In this document: piece by piece, positions 56,640-64,000 of the stretch
Position numbering within the stretch: the first letter of the stretch is position 1
Layout: every line of letters starts with the position of its first letter
NCBI RefSeq assembly: GCF_903866365.1
Contig: NZ_CAIPNF010000242.1
Location: forward strand, 1-64,000
Source: an uncultured Thiocystis sp.
GTDB lineage: Bacteria > Pseudomonadota > Gammaproteobacteria > Chromatiales > Chromatiaceae
Length of the DNA: 64,000 bases
Reading direction: 5' to 3'
Position numbers and translations under genes: made by a program
The notes under the pieces: model-generated
Database searches by the model: none
The model's input: only the letters and a program-made list of their open reading frames with translations
Told to the model about the DNA's origin: nothing

Positions 56640-56768
56640 GAGACGTTTCCTCAAAAATCATGATTTTTTATTCGGTTTTTAGGCGAGTAAAACTGAAACT
56701 ATATCGTCACGAGCGTCTATGATATAAACATTTTCTATGTAGGCATCTCATAATAGAGTGGCATCTCG

Positions 56769-57677
56769 ATGGCTGATCGCAGGCTACAGGTGTTTCATAC
56801 GGTCGCGCGGCTGCTGAGTTTTACCAAGGCCGCGCAAACGCTCCACATGACTCAACCAGCGGTGACCTTCCAGGTTCGCCAACTGGAGGAACACTTCAAC
56901 ACTCGATTGTTCGACCGCACCCATAACCGCATCAGTCTCACCGATGCCGGCCGCAAGGTTTGCGAATCGGCCGACCGCATCTTCGAACTCTACGCGGAAA
57001 TGGAAAACGCGGTCTGCGGGATCACCGGCCAGATCAGCGGCGTGCTCACCATCGGCGCCAGCACCACGATCGCCGAGTACATGCTGCCCCCGCTGCTCGG
57101 GGACTTCAAGGAGCGCTATCCGGATGTCGCCATCCATCTCAAGGTCTCCAATACCGAAGGGATCGTGTCGATGGTGGAGAATAATGCCATCGATCTGGGG
57201 GTCGTGGAGGCTCCGGTCGCCAACAAAAATCTGGTGGTGGAGATCTGCAAACGCGATTCGCTGGTAGCGATCATGCACCCCAGTCACCCGCTCGCCGCGC
57301 TCCAGCAAGTGACGTTCGAGCAACTGCTGGAATACCCCTTCATTTGTCGCGAGGAGGGCTCCGGAACCCGCGAAGTCATCAGCGATCATTTACAGCATCA
57401 ACCCGAAGGTCATTCGACCCTGAAGATCGCCATGGAACTGGGTAGCCCGGAGGCGCTCAAGGGTGCGGTCGAGGCTGGCATGGGCGTCTCCGTGGTTTCC
57501 GGGACGACCATCCAAAAGGAGTTGAAGCTGGGAACCCTGGTCGCGCTCCCCTTGGATCCGCCGCTGGACCGGCCCTTTTCCTTCGTGCATCAGAAGCAGA
57601 AATTCCGTCTGCGCGTGATGGAGGAACTTCTGGAATTCGCCCGCGACTATTGCCGCCATCAATGCAAACGCACATAA
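56769..57677 (+). CDS. LysR-family transcriptional regulator
   Basis: A 302-residue protein with an N-terminal winged helix (about 5-63: LLSFTKAAQTLHMTQPAVTFQVRQLE, visible as TKAAQTLHMTQPA) and a periplasmic-binding-protein-like effector domain (about 90-295). It is similar to CbbR/CysB-like LysR proteins in general form, but the ligand is unknown. It is divergent from the FadL-type gene across 129 bp, the classical arrangement for a LysR regulator and its target. Confidence 0.9.
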   Translation: MADRRLQVFHTVARLLSFTKAAQTLHMTQPAVTFQVRQLEEHFNTRLFDRTHNRISLTDAGRKVCESADRIFELYAEMENAVCGITGQISGVLTIGASTTIAEYMLPPLLGDFKERYPDVAIHLKVSNTEGIVSMVENNAIDLGVVEAPVANKNLVVEICKRDSLVAIMHPSHPLAALQQVTFEQLLEYPFICREEGSGTREVISDHLQHQPEGHSTLKIAMELGSPEALKGAVEAGMGVSVVSGTTIQKELKLGTLVALPLDPPLDRPFSFVHQKQKFRLRVMEELLEFARDYCRHQCKRT

Positions 57678-57714
57678 TCCGCTCCCGCGCAGTCCGGTTG
57701 TCATCCCGCCACGC

Positions 57715-58155
57715 TTGTCGTCAGACCGAGCGCAATCTTACACGCGGACGATCGAGATGCTGAAACGGACCCTGGAATCCGCCGATGGCGTAACCCTTGC
57801 GAAGATCTTCCAGAAGCTGTCCCCCGCCGACCGCCAGACGCTGCTCGCCTTCGCGGACTTTCTGGCGCAGCGCGCCCAACCCGCAGACTCCGGCGAAACG
57901 CCACCGCGAGAGCCACGGTCGCTGCCGCGTCCAGACACCGAAAGCGTGGTCGGAGCGATCAAGCGCCTGTCGCACACCTACGACATGCTTGAGCGCGGAG
58001 CGCTGCTCAACGAGACTTCGGCCCTGATGTCCGCTCACGTTCTGCAGGGCCGCGCTGCTGTCGTCGTCATCGATGAACTGGAAGCGCTGTTCGCCCGTCA
58101 TTATCAGGATTATCGGGTCAAGCACGACGCGCGCGACGAGCCGCCCTCCCAATGA
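57715..58155 (+). CDS. Conserved hypothetical protein
   Basis: A 146-residue helical, soluble protein that I do not recognise. Two helical segments (about 15-55 and 80-140) flank a Pro/Arg-rich linker. The start is uncertain: TTG at 57715 or ATG at 57757. It follows the LysR gene by 37 bp on the same strand. Its 3' end overlaps the decayed transporter fragment on the other strand. Confidence 0.6.
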   Translation: MSSDRAQSYTRTIEMLKRTLESADGVTLAKIFQKLSPADRQTLLAFADFLAQRAQPADSGETPPREPRSLPRPDTESVVGAIKRLSHTYDMLERGALLNETSALMSAHVLQGRAAVVVIDELEALFARHYQDYRVKHDARDEPPSQ

Positions 58156-58400
58156 ATACTATCGGCACCGTGAACAGCGCCCACCAGAGGGACACGGAGA
58201 GAAAGGAGGCGCGGACCGCCTCGCCGGGGCCGGCAAGGCCGAACCAATCCGGGTTTTTGACCATCAGCACATTGACGGCGAACAGCAGGCCTCCGCCCAC
58301 ATAGCCCAGCGCGTAGCCGAAGGCCGAAACAAGGTCGAATTCGCGCGCGCTGGAGACGTCGTCGCAAAGGCGGAATTGGCCCAGTCGTAAAGTGCCCAGG
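58118..58400 (-). pseudogene. Remnant of an Atg22/UMF1-type MFS transporter
   Basis: On the minus strand, the segment DDVSSAREFDLVSAFGYALGY onward (read here as SAFGYALGYVGGGLLF, NPDWFGLAG and SFLSVSLWWALF) matches the middle of UMF1/Atg22-type transporters, which have about 440 residues. The N-terminal third and the whole C-terminal half are missing and a stop follows at 58118. It is a truncated, probably dead copy. Confidence 0.65.
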
Positions 58401-58609
58401 CCAAGACCGGGCGACGCATCAGGATGGTGGACACTTGAGTTCACACGCCCGCGGTAGACTGCAATCGAATATTCGGAATGATAGCCGCCGTCACCGCGCC
58501 CCGCTGGAAATACTCCGCTTGGAATCGCTTTGCTCTTTGCGTCGCTCACCAGGATTGACGCGGCGCGGTTTCGCACCCTTGACCATCGGATCTTGCTAAA
58601 GTAGCTGCC

Positions 58610-60310
58610 ATGGAATTAGACAGCTTCGTTCTCTCCGCCATCGTGCTGCTGACCGCGGCGGCGCTCGCTGTCACCCTGTTCAAGCATCTCGGGCTCGGGT
58701 CGATTCTGGGGTTGCTGGTCGCCGGCATCGTCGTCGGTCCCTATTCGCCCGGACCCAATGTCACCCCGCATGTCGAGGATGTTCGCCATTTCACCGAACT
58801 GGGCGTGGTGCTGCTGCTGTTCGTGATCGGTCTGGAGATGCAGCCCAAGCGTCTCTGGGCGCTGCGCCGGGAGGTTTTCGGGTTGGGGACCGTGCAGATT
58901 CTGCTGTGCGGCGGCGCCATCGCGGCCTATATCTCCTTCTATCAAGCCTCCTGGCAGGCGGCGCTGCTGATCGGGCTGACCATGGCGCTGTCGTCGACCG
59001 CGCTGGTCATGCAATTGCTCCACGAACGCGGCGATATCGCGACCCGCCATGGCAACGCCGCCTTTGCCGTGCTCCTGATGCAGGATCTCGCCGTGGTGCC
59101 CCTGCTCGCCCTGGTGCCGCTCTTTTCGGATCTGGGCGCCGCCGCCAACGCCGCGCCCTGGTGGGAGCAGTTCCTCATGGTCATCGCCATGATCGGGATG
59201 GTCCTGATCCTCGGCCGCTATGTCCTACCCTTCGCGCTGGAGCGTCTGCTGCGTCAGAACAATCGGGATGCCTTTGCGCTGGTGGTGCTGCTATCGGTCT
59301 TTCTCGCCGCCGGCGCCATGCACAAAGCGGGGCTCTCGATGGCCCTTGGCGCCTTTCTGATGGGGATGCTGCTCTCCTCCACGCGCTTCAGCTTCCAGAT
59401 CCAGGCCCACATCGAGCCCTTCAAGGGACTCCTGATGAGCCTCTTCTTCGTCGCCGTCGGCATGTCCATCGATCTGCCCGCCATTGCCGCGCAGCCCTGG
59501 CTGCTGACCCAGCATGTCCTGGTGATCCTGGCGATCAAGCTGGCCGTGCTGTTTCTGATCGCCCTGATCTTCGGGCTGCCCCGCGGGATCGCGACCCGAC
59601 TCGCGTTCCTGCTCGCGCAGAGCGGCGAATTCGGCTTCGTGCTGTTCGGTTCCGCCAAGCTTTTAGGGGTGATCGACGAGGCCACCTTTGTCATCGCCGT
59701 CAGCGTCATCTCGGTCAGCATGCTGCTCACGCCGCTGCTGGTGCGGATCGGCGACACACTGGCCATCCGCACAGAGCGTCGCACCGCGCCCCCCCTGTGC
59801 TTCGACCAAGAAGCGACCGGCATCACCTCCCAGGGACGGGTCGTGGTGGCCGGTTATGGGCGCGTGGGACATACCATCGCCACCCTGCTGGAAGTGAACA
59901 ATATCCCGTACATCGCCTTCGACACCAATCCGGCGCATGTCGAACGGGGCGAACGGGACGGACGCGCGGTGTATTACGGCGATATCGGCGATCTGGAACT
60001 GCTCACCGCCGCCCAGATCGAGGATGCCTCGCTGGTGATTCTGACCATCGATCACGGTCCGACCGCACTGCGAGCCGTCTCGCACATCCGGATGAACTAT
60101 CCGCGGGTGCCAGTCATCGCGCGGGCGCGCGATCTGGAAGCCTGTGCCAGTCTGATCCGCGCGGGCGCGACCCGCGCCTATCCCGAGGCGATCGAAAGCA
60201 GTCTGCGCCTCGGGGCGGAGGCACTGGAGATGCTCGGCGTGCCGACAGACGATGTGGACAACCTGTTACAGGGCGTGCGCAGCCAGGGCTATGCGCCGGT
60301 GGTCGATTAA
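58610..60310 (+). CDS. Kef-type potassium/proton antiporter with RCK domain
   Basis: A 566-residue protein with 12 or so membrane segments of the CPA2 exchanger family (about 1-385), followed by a cytoplasmic Rossmann RCK/TrkA-N domain (VVVAGYGRVG near residue 409). KefB/KefC use glutathione adducts to gate K+ efflux and protect against electrophiles. This protein has the same domain order, but the glutathione-site residues were not checked. There is no ancillary KefF/KefG gene nearby. The flanks are decayed. Confidence 0.9.
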   Translation: MELDSFVLSAIVLLTAAALAVTLFKHLGLGSILGLLVAGIVVGPYSPGPNVTPHVEDVRHFTELGVVLLLFVIGLEMQPKRLWALRREVFGLGTVQILLCGGAIAAYISFYQASWQAALLIGLTMALSSTALVMQLLHERGDIATRHGNAAFAVLLMQDLAVVPLLALVPLFSDLGAAANAAPWWEQFLMVIAMIGMVLILGRYVLPFALERLLRQNNRDAFALVVLLSVFLAAGAMHKAGLSMALGAFLMGMLLSSTRFSFQIQAHIEPFKGLLMSLFFVAVGMSIDLPAIAAQPWLLTQHVLVILAIKLAVLFLIALIFGLPRGIATRLAFLLAQSGEFGFVLFGSAKLLGVIDEATFVIAVSVISVSMLLTPLLVRIGDTLAIRTERRTAPPLCFDQEATGITSQGRVVVAGYGRVGHTIATLLEVNNIPYIAFDTNPAHVERGERDGRAVYYGDIGDLELLTAAQIEDASLVILTIDHGPTALRAVSHIRMNYPRVPVIARARDLEACASLIRAGATRAYPEAIESSLRLGAEALEMLGVPTDDVDNLLQGVRSQGYAPVVD

Positions 60311-60383
60311 AGCGCGTCCAGAGTGATAAAGCGTACTTTCGCGGATTGGCCATCACCTTGAGCAAGCCGCTGCTCTGACGGTA

Positions 60384-60446
60384 CTGATGTTCGACGACAC
60401 GATCCAGGAGAAGCACTGGACGGATGAGAGCGAGCTGATTGGCTGG
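60384..60446 (+). pseudogene. Transposase fragment
   Basis: A short reading frame gives LMFDDTIQEKHWTDESELI, similar to the DDT/S-I-x-EKP-x-TDE block of a DDE transposase group (IS701-like, from memory). No start, no inverted repeats and no further similarity are seen, so it is a remnant. Confidence 0.4.
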
Positions 60447-60456
60447 CAATCGGTGC

Positions 60457-60493
60457 ATAAAAAATCGCCCCGTTTCGATGACGAAACGGGGCG
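60457..60493 (-). terminator. Intrinsic terminator of the third VPLPA gene
   Basis: A perfect 12-bp stem CGCCCCGTTTCG-ATGA-CGAAACGGGGCG reads on the minus strand into a run of T. It lies 80 bp after the stop of the gene at 60575. Confidence 0.85.
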
Positions 60494-60574
60494 GTCCAAT
60501 CGGATCGTTCCGGCGATCACAACTAGCAAAGTGCCAGTTGGTTAGCCGTTCGGTGCGATGCTTGCAATACTCGG

Positions 60575-61174
60575 TTACGCAGGCTTGCGACGATAGCCGA
60601 TGCCAGCCACACCAAACAGAGCGGAGCCGAAGAGCCAGACGGCGGCTGGTAGCGGGACCGGGGCGGCTGAATAGGTGAAGGTCGCGCTGATCGTGGCGCC
60701 ATTATTCCGACCTGGATTTAGCTTGTAGTAACCTTTGTTGAAGTCTGCGTCATTAAGTGTGATCGAGAGCAATCCGCCGCTTCCGAAGGTCAAATTGAGG
60801 GGATTGTTCCAATCGACGTTGCCTGTCTGTGTCTGCAATAACCAGAGCCAATTCACGGAGCCGAAGCTTGTGCCGGAGAGATTGCCCGAAGTCAGCGGAT
60901 TGGTGAAATTGAAGGCGGCGGCGATCGAGCTTGAAGCGAGGTCATCGTTTTGGAGCGAACCCTCGTTCGTCCAGATGTCGAACAGGTCGACGGTGGTCGA
61001 CTGGCCGACGTCCAGATCGAAGGTGAAGTTGCCCGGGTTCGGAGCGACCTGAATCACCAGTCCCGGATCGCTAAATGCGGAGCCGGAGAGGTTGAAACTC
61101 CCGGAAAAGGTTGCAGCCCCGGCGATGCCAGGTACGCTAAGAGCTGTCGCTAAGGCAAATGTTGCAAGTTTCAT
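60575..61174 (-). CDS. VPLPA-CTERM sorting-domain protein
   Basis: A 199-residue exported protein: signal peptide (about 1-20, ending AGAATF), a beta-rich domain without relation to the other two substrates, and a textbook sorting signal VPLPAAVWLFGSALFGVAG followed by YRRKPA. It is a predicted XrtD substrate. It is transcribed leftwards from a sigma-54-type promoter at 61328-61346, with two 7-4-7 palindromes further upstream, and ends in its own terminator. Confidence 0.92.
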   Translation of the reverse strand: MKLATFALATALSVPGIAGAATFSGSFNLSGSAFSDPGLVIQVAPNPGNFTFDLDVGQSTTVDLFDIWTNEGSLQNDDLASSSIAAAFNFTNPLTSGNLSGTSFGSVNWLWLLQTQTGNVDWNNPLNLTFGSGGLLSITLNDADFNKGYYKLNPGRNNGATISATFTYSAAPVPLPAAVWLFGSALFGVAGIGYRRKPA

Positions 61175-61327
61175 AGATGCACCTCGAAGTTAGGTATTTG
61201 TAATATTGGAGAAGGCAGTACGGTCCATTAATCAATGATTAGGGTCACCCCAAGAACGTCGTCCGGGATCTCCGTCTTCTATTGATATCCGGAAGCTGAA
61301 CGTCGAGCGTTACTTCCATCAAAGCTT

Positions 61328-61346
61328 TAGCAAATTTAGCGCCAAA
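61328..61346 (-). promoter_or_regulatory. Sigma-54-type promoter of the third VPLPA-CTERM gene
   Basis: On the minus strand TTTGGCGC-TAAA-TTTGCTA has GG-N10-GC with a good -12 element (TTTGCT). It lies about 155 bp before the ATG at 61174. Confidence 0.65.
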
Positions 61347-61396
61347 AATAAAATCACAAATAATCAATGTGTTATATGCACAAGCAAACTGTCGAT

Positions 61397-61414
61397 TGTC
61401 ACAAAGTTGAGACA
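61397..61414. promoter_or_regulatory. 7-4-7 palindrome TGTCACA-AAGT-TGAGACA
   Basis: It lies about 55 bp upstream of the -24 element of the third VPLPA promoter. Only one half-site position breaks the symmetry. Confidence 0.55.
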
Positions 61415-61469
61415 GCCTAATTGGCATGATTTTTTTATTTTTTAAAATCAAAAAGATGACCAAGATTAA

Positions 61470-61487
61470 TGTCACTCTTTTGAGACG
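61470..61487. promoter_or_regulatory. 7-4-7 palindrome TGTCACT-CTTT-TGAGACG
   Basis: It lies exactly 73 bp (about seven helical turns) from the neighbouring copy at 61397, in the same orientation. Confidence 0.5.
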
Positions 61488-61628
61488 TGAGACGTTCATT
61501 TTTGTTACACCCAGCGAAACTGTCTATTATAGACCGACACTCGGTAGTGAATTTATTGCCGTTGACGCCTAAACTCAGTAGGCTCATCAGCCGCTTCATT
61601 ATCACGAGATCGGGAGAACCCGCCAGAC

Positions 61629-62294
61629 ATGGATAACCGCTTCGACCTTGCCCGTTTCAATATGATCCAGCAACAGATTCGTCCTTGGGACGTGCTCGAC
61701 GAGCACGTCCTGGACGCAATGTCCGCGATCGCGCGCGAGGCCTTCGTGCCCGACGCCTATCGCGGGCTGGCCTACGCGGATATCGAGGCGCCGATCGGCG
61801 CGGGGACGAGCATGCTCGCCCCGAAAGTCGTCGGCCGTCTGTTGCAGGCGCTCGACGTGCGGCCCGGCGAAAAGGTGCTGGAGATCGGAACCGGAACTGG
61901 CTATGTCACGGCCTGCCTGAGCCGGCTGGGCGGGCGTGCGATCAGCATCGAGATCGACCCGACGCTGGCCGCCGCGGCCCGCGAACGTCTGGCGGCACTG
62001 AAGTTCGAGGGCGTCGAGGTGCGCGAGGGGGACGGCCTGGCCGGCCCCGTCACGGGCGGTCCGTTCGAGGCGATCGCCATCACGGGCTCGATGCCGACGG
62101 ACGCCTCGCTGCCGATGCTCCAGGATCAACTCTCGGTGGGCGGGCGTCTGTTCTGCATCGTCGGCGAGGAGCCGGTCATGGAGGCGCTGCTGATCACCCG
62201 ACTCGACGGTCGAAATTTCAGCCGCGAGACACTCTTTGAGACCTGCGTGCCGTCCCTGGCCAAGGTCGTGGAGCCCGAAGGCTTTGTTTTTTAA
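61629..62294 (+). CDS. pcm: Protein-L-isoaspartate O-methyltransferase family protein
   Basis: A 221-residue SAM-dependent methyltransferase of the PCMT family, with motif I EIGTGTGYVTACL and the upstream GAGTSMLAPKVVGRLLQAL block. It lacks some canonical Pcm sequence (GTSMLAP in place of the usual QTISQPY), as in the divergent PCMT-like proteins of purple bacteria, so its true substrate may differ. Its stop overlaps the convergent glgX stop by 4 bp. Confidence 0.82.
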   Translation: MDNRFDLARFNMIQQQIRPWDVLDEHVLDAMSAIAREAFVPDAYRGLAYADIEAPIGAGTSMLAPKVVGRLLQALDVRPGEKVLEIGTGTGYVTACLSRLGGRAISIEIDPTLAAAARERLAALKFEGVEVREGDGLAGPVTGGPFEAIAITGSMPTDASLPMLQDQLSVGGRLFCIVGEEPVMEALLITRLDGRNFSRETLFETCVPSLAKVVEPEGFVF

Positions 62295-64000
62295 GAGCCT
62301 CGCCCTTCCAGGACCACGATACTGCGCGAACGCAGCAAGAACGGGGTCATGTCCACGGCGACCTGATCCGATGGATCGATAATATCCGTGGGCGAGGCGC
62401 GTCCGGTGTCGAGCGCGAGATGCCAGCGGACGGCGGGCAGCGCGGGCAACTCGAAACGGCGCGCCGCTTCGCTCATATTGATCATGACATGCAGCTGCGT
62501 CTCGCCCAGGCGCGCTTGGGCCAGCGTAAAGGCGAGCGATTGCGCCAGCGGATCGTTCCAGGGCGGGGCATTCAGCGTTTCGCCGTGCCAGACGATGTCC
62601 GGCAGATCCGAGCCCTGCTGCGCAACACCGGACAGGAAGTGGCGGCGACGCAGATTCGGATGACGCTTGCGCAGCGCGATCAGACCGCGCACGAACCGCA
62701 GCATGTGTGAATTTTGCTCGACCAGCGACCAATCGAACCACCCGAGATCGTTGTCCTGACACCAGGTGTTGTTGTTGCCATTCTGCGATCGCAACACCTC
62801 GTCGCCCGCCAGCAGCATCGGGACGCCTTGACTGAGAAACAGCAACGTCAGCAGATTCTTGGCCTGACGTCGCCGCAGGGCCAGAATTTGCGGGTCATTG
62901 GTTTCGCCCTCGACGCCACAGTTCCAGCTCTGGTTGTCGTTACTGCCGTCGCGATTGTTCTCGCGGTTGGCCTGATTGTGTTTACGGTCATAGGAGACCA
63001 GATCCCACAGCGTGAAACCGTCGTGACAGGTCACGAAATTGATGCTGTTGATGGGCTGACGCAGATTCGCCTGATAGAGATCGCTGCTCCCGGACAGGCG
63101 GGTCGCCACCTCGGAGACCAGCCCCGGATCGCCGCGCACGAAGCTGCGGACGGTATCGCGATAACGGCCGTTCCACTCCATCCAGCGGTAACCGGGGAAG
63201 CTGCCGACCTGATAGAGACCGGCGGCATCCCAGGCCTCGGCGATGATCTTGGCCGCGGCCAGGGTGTCGGAGAGTTCGATCTCCCACAGCACCGGCGGGT
63301 TAGCCATCGGACGCCCGTTGGCATCGCGCGCCATGGCGCTGGCGAGATCGAAACGGAAACCGTCGACGTGCATCTCGCGCACCCAGTATTCCAGGGCGTC
63401 GACGATGAAGTGGGCGACGATCGGATGGTTGGCGTTGACGGTATTGCCGCAGCCGGTGAAATCCAGATAGAGGCCCTTGTCGATTCCGTCCAGGCAATAA
63501 AAGGTCTCGTTGCCGATGCCTTTGAAGGTCAGGGTTGGCCCGCCGACCCCGCCCTCGCTGGTGTGGTTGAAGACCACGTCCATGATGACCCCGATGCGCG
63601 CGCGATGCAGGGCCTTGACCATCTCGCGGAATTCGCTGAGATGCGTCCCCTGCTCGGGCGTCACGCAGTATCCGGGATGCGGCGAAAAGAAGCCGAAACT
63701 GCTGTAGCCCCAATAGTTGCGCAGACCCGCGTCCCACACCCCCTCGGGCACGTCCTGTTCGTCGAAGGCCATGACCGGCATGAGTTCGACGTGGGTGATC
63801 CCGAGCTCCTGAAGATAGGGAATCTTCTCGATCAGCCCGAGAAAGGTTCCCGGATGCTCGACCCCCGCACTGGGATGCCGGGTGAAGCCGCCCACATGCA
63901 GCTCGTAGATGATGGTTTGCTCGGAGGGCAGCCGCAGCGGCGTATCGCCCTCCCAGTTGTATTCTTCGGCGAGGACCAGGCCGCGCGGCGAATCGTGGGG
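62291..64000 (-). CDS. glgX: Glycogen debranching enzyme GlgX, N-terminus outside the window
   Basis: A GH13 isoamylase-type enzyme, 569 residues visible; the frame stays open to the right edge, so the N-terminal CBM48-like part is missing from view. Catalytic regions are present: VDGFRFDLASAM (nucleophile Asp), IAEAWD (acid Glu) and TCHDGFTLWD (transition-state Asp). It removes limit-dextrin branches during glycogen breakdown. An internal ATG at 63895 is not the real start, since conserved sequence (TIIYELHVGGFTR) continues across it. Confidence 0.93.
   Translation of the reverse strand, partial: PHDSPRGLVLAEEYNWEGDTPLRLPSEQTIIYELHVGGFTRHPSAGVEHPGTFLGLIEKIPYLQELGITHVELMPVMAFDEQDVPEGVWDAGLRNYWGYSSFGFFSPHPGYCVTPEQGTHLSEFREMVKALHRARIGVIMDVVFNHTSEGGVGGPTLTFKGIGNETFYCLDGIDKGLYLDFTGCGNTVNANHPIVAHFIVDALEYWVREMHVDGFRFDLASAMARDANGRPMANPPVLWEIELSDTLAAAKIIAEAWDAAGLYQVGSFPGYRWMEWNGRYRDTVRSFVRGDPGLVSEVATRLSGSSDLYQANLRQPINSINFVTCHDGFTLWDLVSYDRKHNQANRENNRDGSNDNQSWNCGVEGETNDPQILALRRRQAKNLLTLLFLSQGVPMLLAGDEVLRSQNGNNNTWCQDNDLGWFDWSLVEQNSHMLRFVRGLIALRKRHPNLRRRHFLSGVAQQGSDLPDIVWHGETLNAPPWNDPLAQSLAFTLAQARLGETQLHVMINMSEAARRFELPALPAVRWHLALDTGRASPTDIIDPSDQVAVDMTPFLLRSRSIVVLEGRGS

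Larger units (their letters stand above)
61175..61628. other. AT-rich control region of the third VPLPA gene
   Basis: No gene is supported in these 454 bp between divergent genes. The region holds the leader, the sigma-54-type promoter and two 7-4-7 palindromes on the minus-strand side, and the promoter of pcm on the other. It is noticeably AT-rich. Confidence 0.6.

Noticed and set aside
61245-61499. 84-codon minus-strand open frame
   Set aside because: It lies in the AT-rich control region over the sigma-54 promoter and palindromes and has no coding character.

Overview
The window is GC-rich and gammaproteobacterial in gene content. VPLPA-CTERM sorting signals, cytochrome bd, a NikKMLQO-type metal transporter and the aroQ-accB-accC-prmA order suggest a purple sulfur bacterium (Chromatiaceae) or close relative. 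That placement is inferred from gene content; no photosynthesis or sulfur-oxidation gene lies in the window.

Layout. 1-4350: start of an IS1595-type transposase abutting lptF, a small DksA/TraR zinc-finger gene, and pepN broken by one missing base. 4437-10391: grxC, hslR, a Cys-rich unknown, an SDR, then aroQ-accB-accC and prmA. 10428-17474: uup, a Crp/Fnr regulator, a small unknown plus a NifX-like protein, and cydABX. 17475-20659: repeats, an OmpA-like lipoprotein, and a DUF2878/DUF1295/lipocalin set. 20667-25366: the exosortase xrtD, a citramalate synthase-like gene and thrC. 25749-27818: a two-subunit acetate-type symporter. 27970-36831: a tandem glycine riboswitch and a glycine-cleavage operon (gcvT-gcvH-gcvPA) with tpx. 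An AT-rich methyltransferase/unknown-gene module lies between tpx and gcvPB. 36818-40914: dgkA and the nickel/cobalt ECF transporter. 41027-53259: the exosortase/exopolysaccharide region, holding a TIGR03790 gene, prsT, two VPLPA-CTERM proteins, a Wzz-type protein, a tyrosine kinase and a VpsR-like AAA+ regulator. 53298-64000: hemerythrin, an XRE regulator, a dienelactone hydrolase, a FadL porin, LysR, an unknown, an MFS remnant, a Kef antiporter, a third VPLPA-CTERM gene, pcm and partial glgX.

Main new observation. All three VPLPA-CTERM genes have a sigma-54-type GG-N10-GC promoter about 115-160 bp upstream of the start codon. A 7-4-7 palindrome (TGTCWCW-N4-TGWGACR) occurs upstream of two of those promoters, in two or three copies each, and also directly in front of the VpsR-like regulator gene. 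This suggests one regulon joining the regulator, the exosortase substrates and probably the polysaccharide genes.

Intergenic DNA carries several dispersed palindromic repeat families: a 91-bp element with a compensatory base change in its hairpin, an 87-89 bp element with TTAAACCGCGTC-like ends, a CTGGGATCGCCGA palindrome, and a 112-bp element in inverted orientation around the second VPLPA gene. The methyltransferase module inside the gcv operon looks horizontally acquired.
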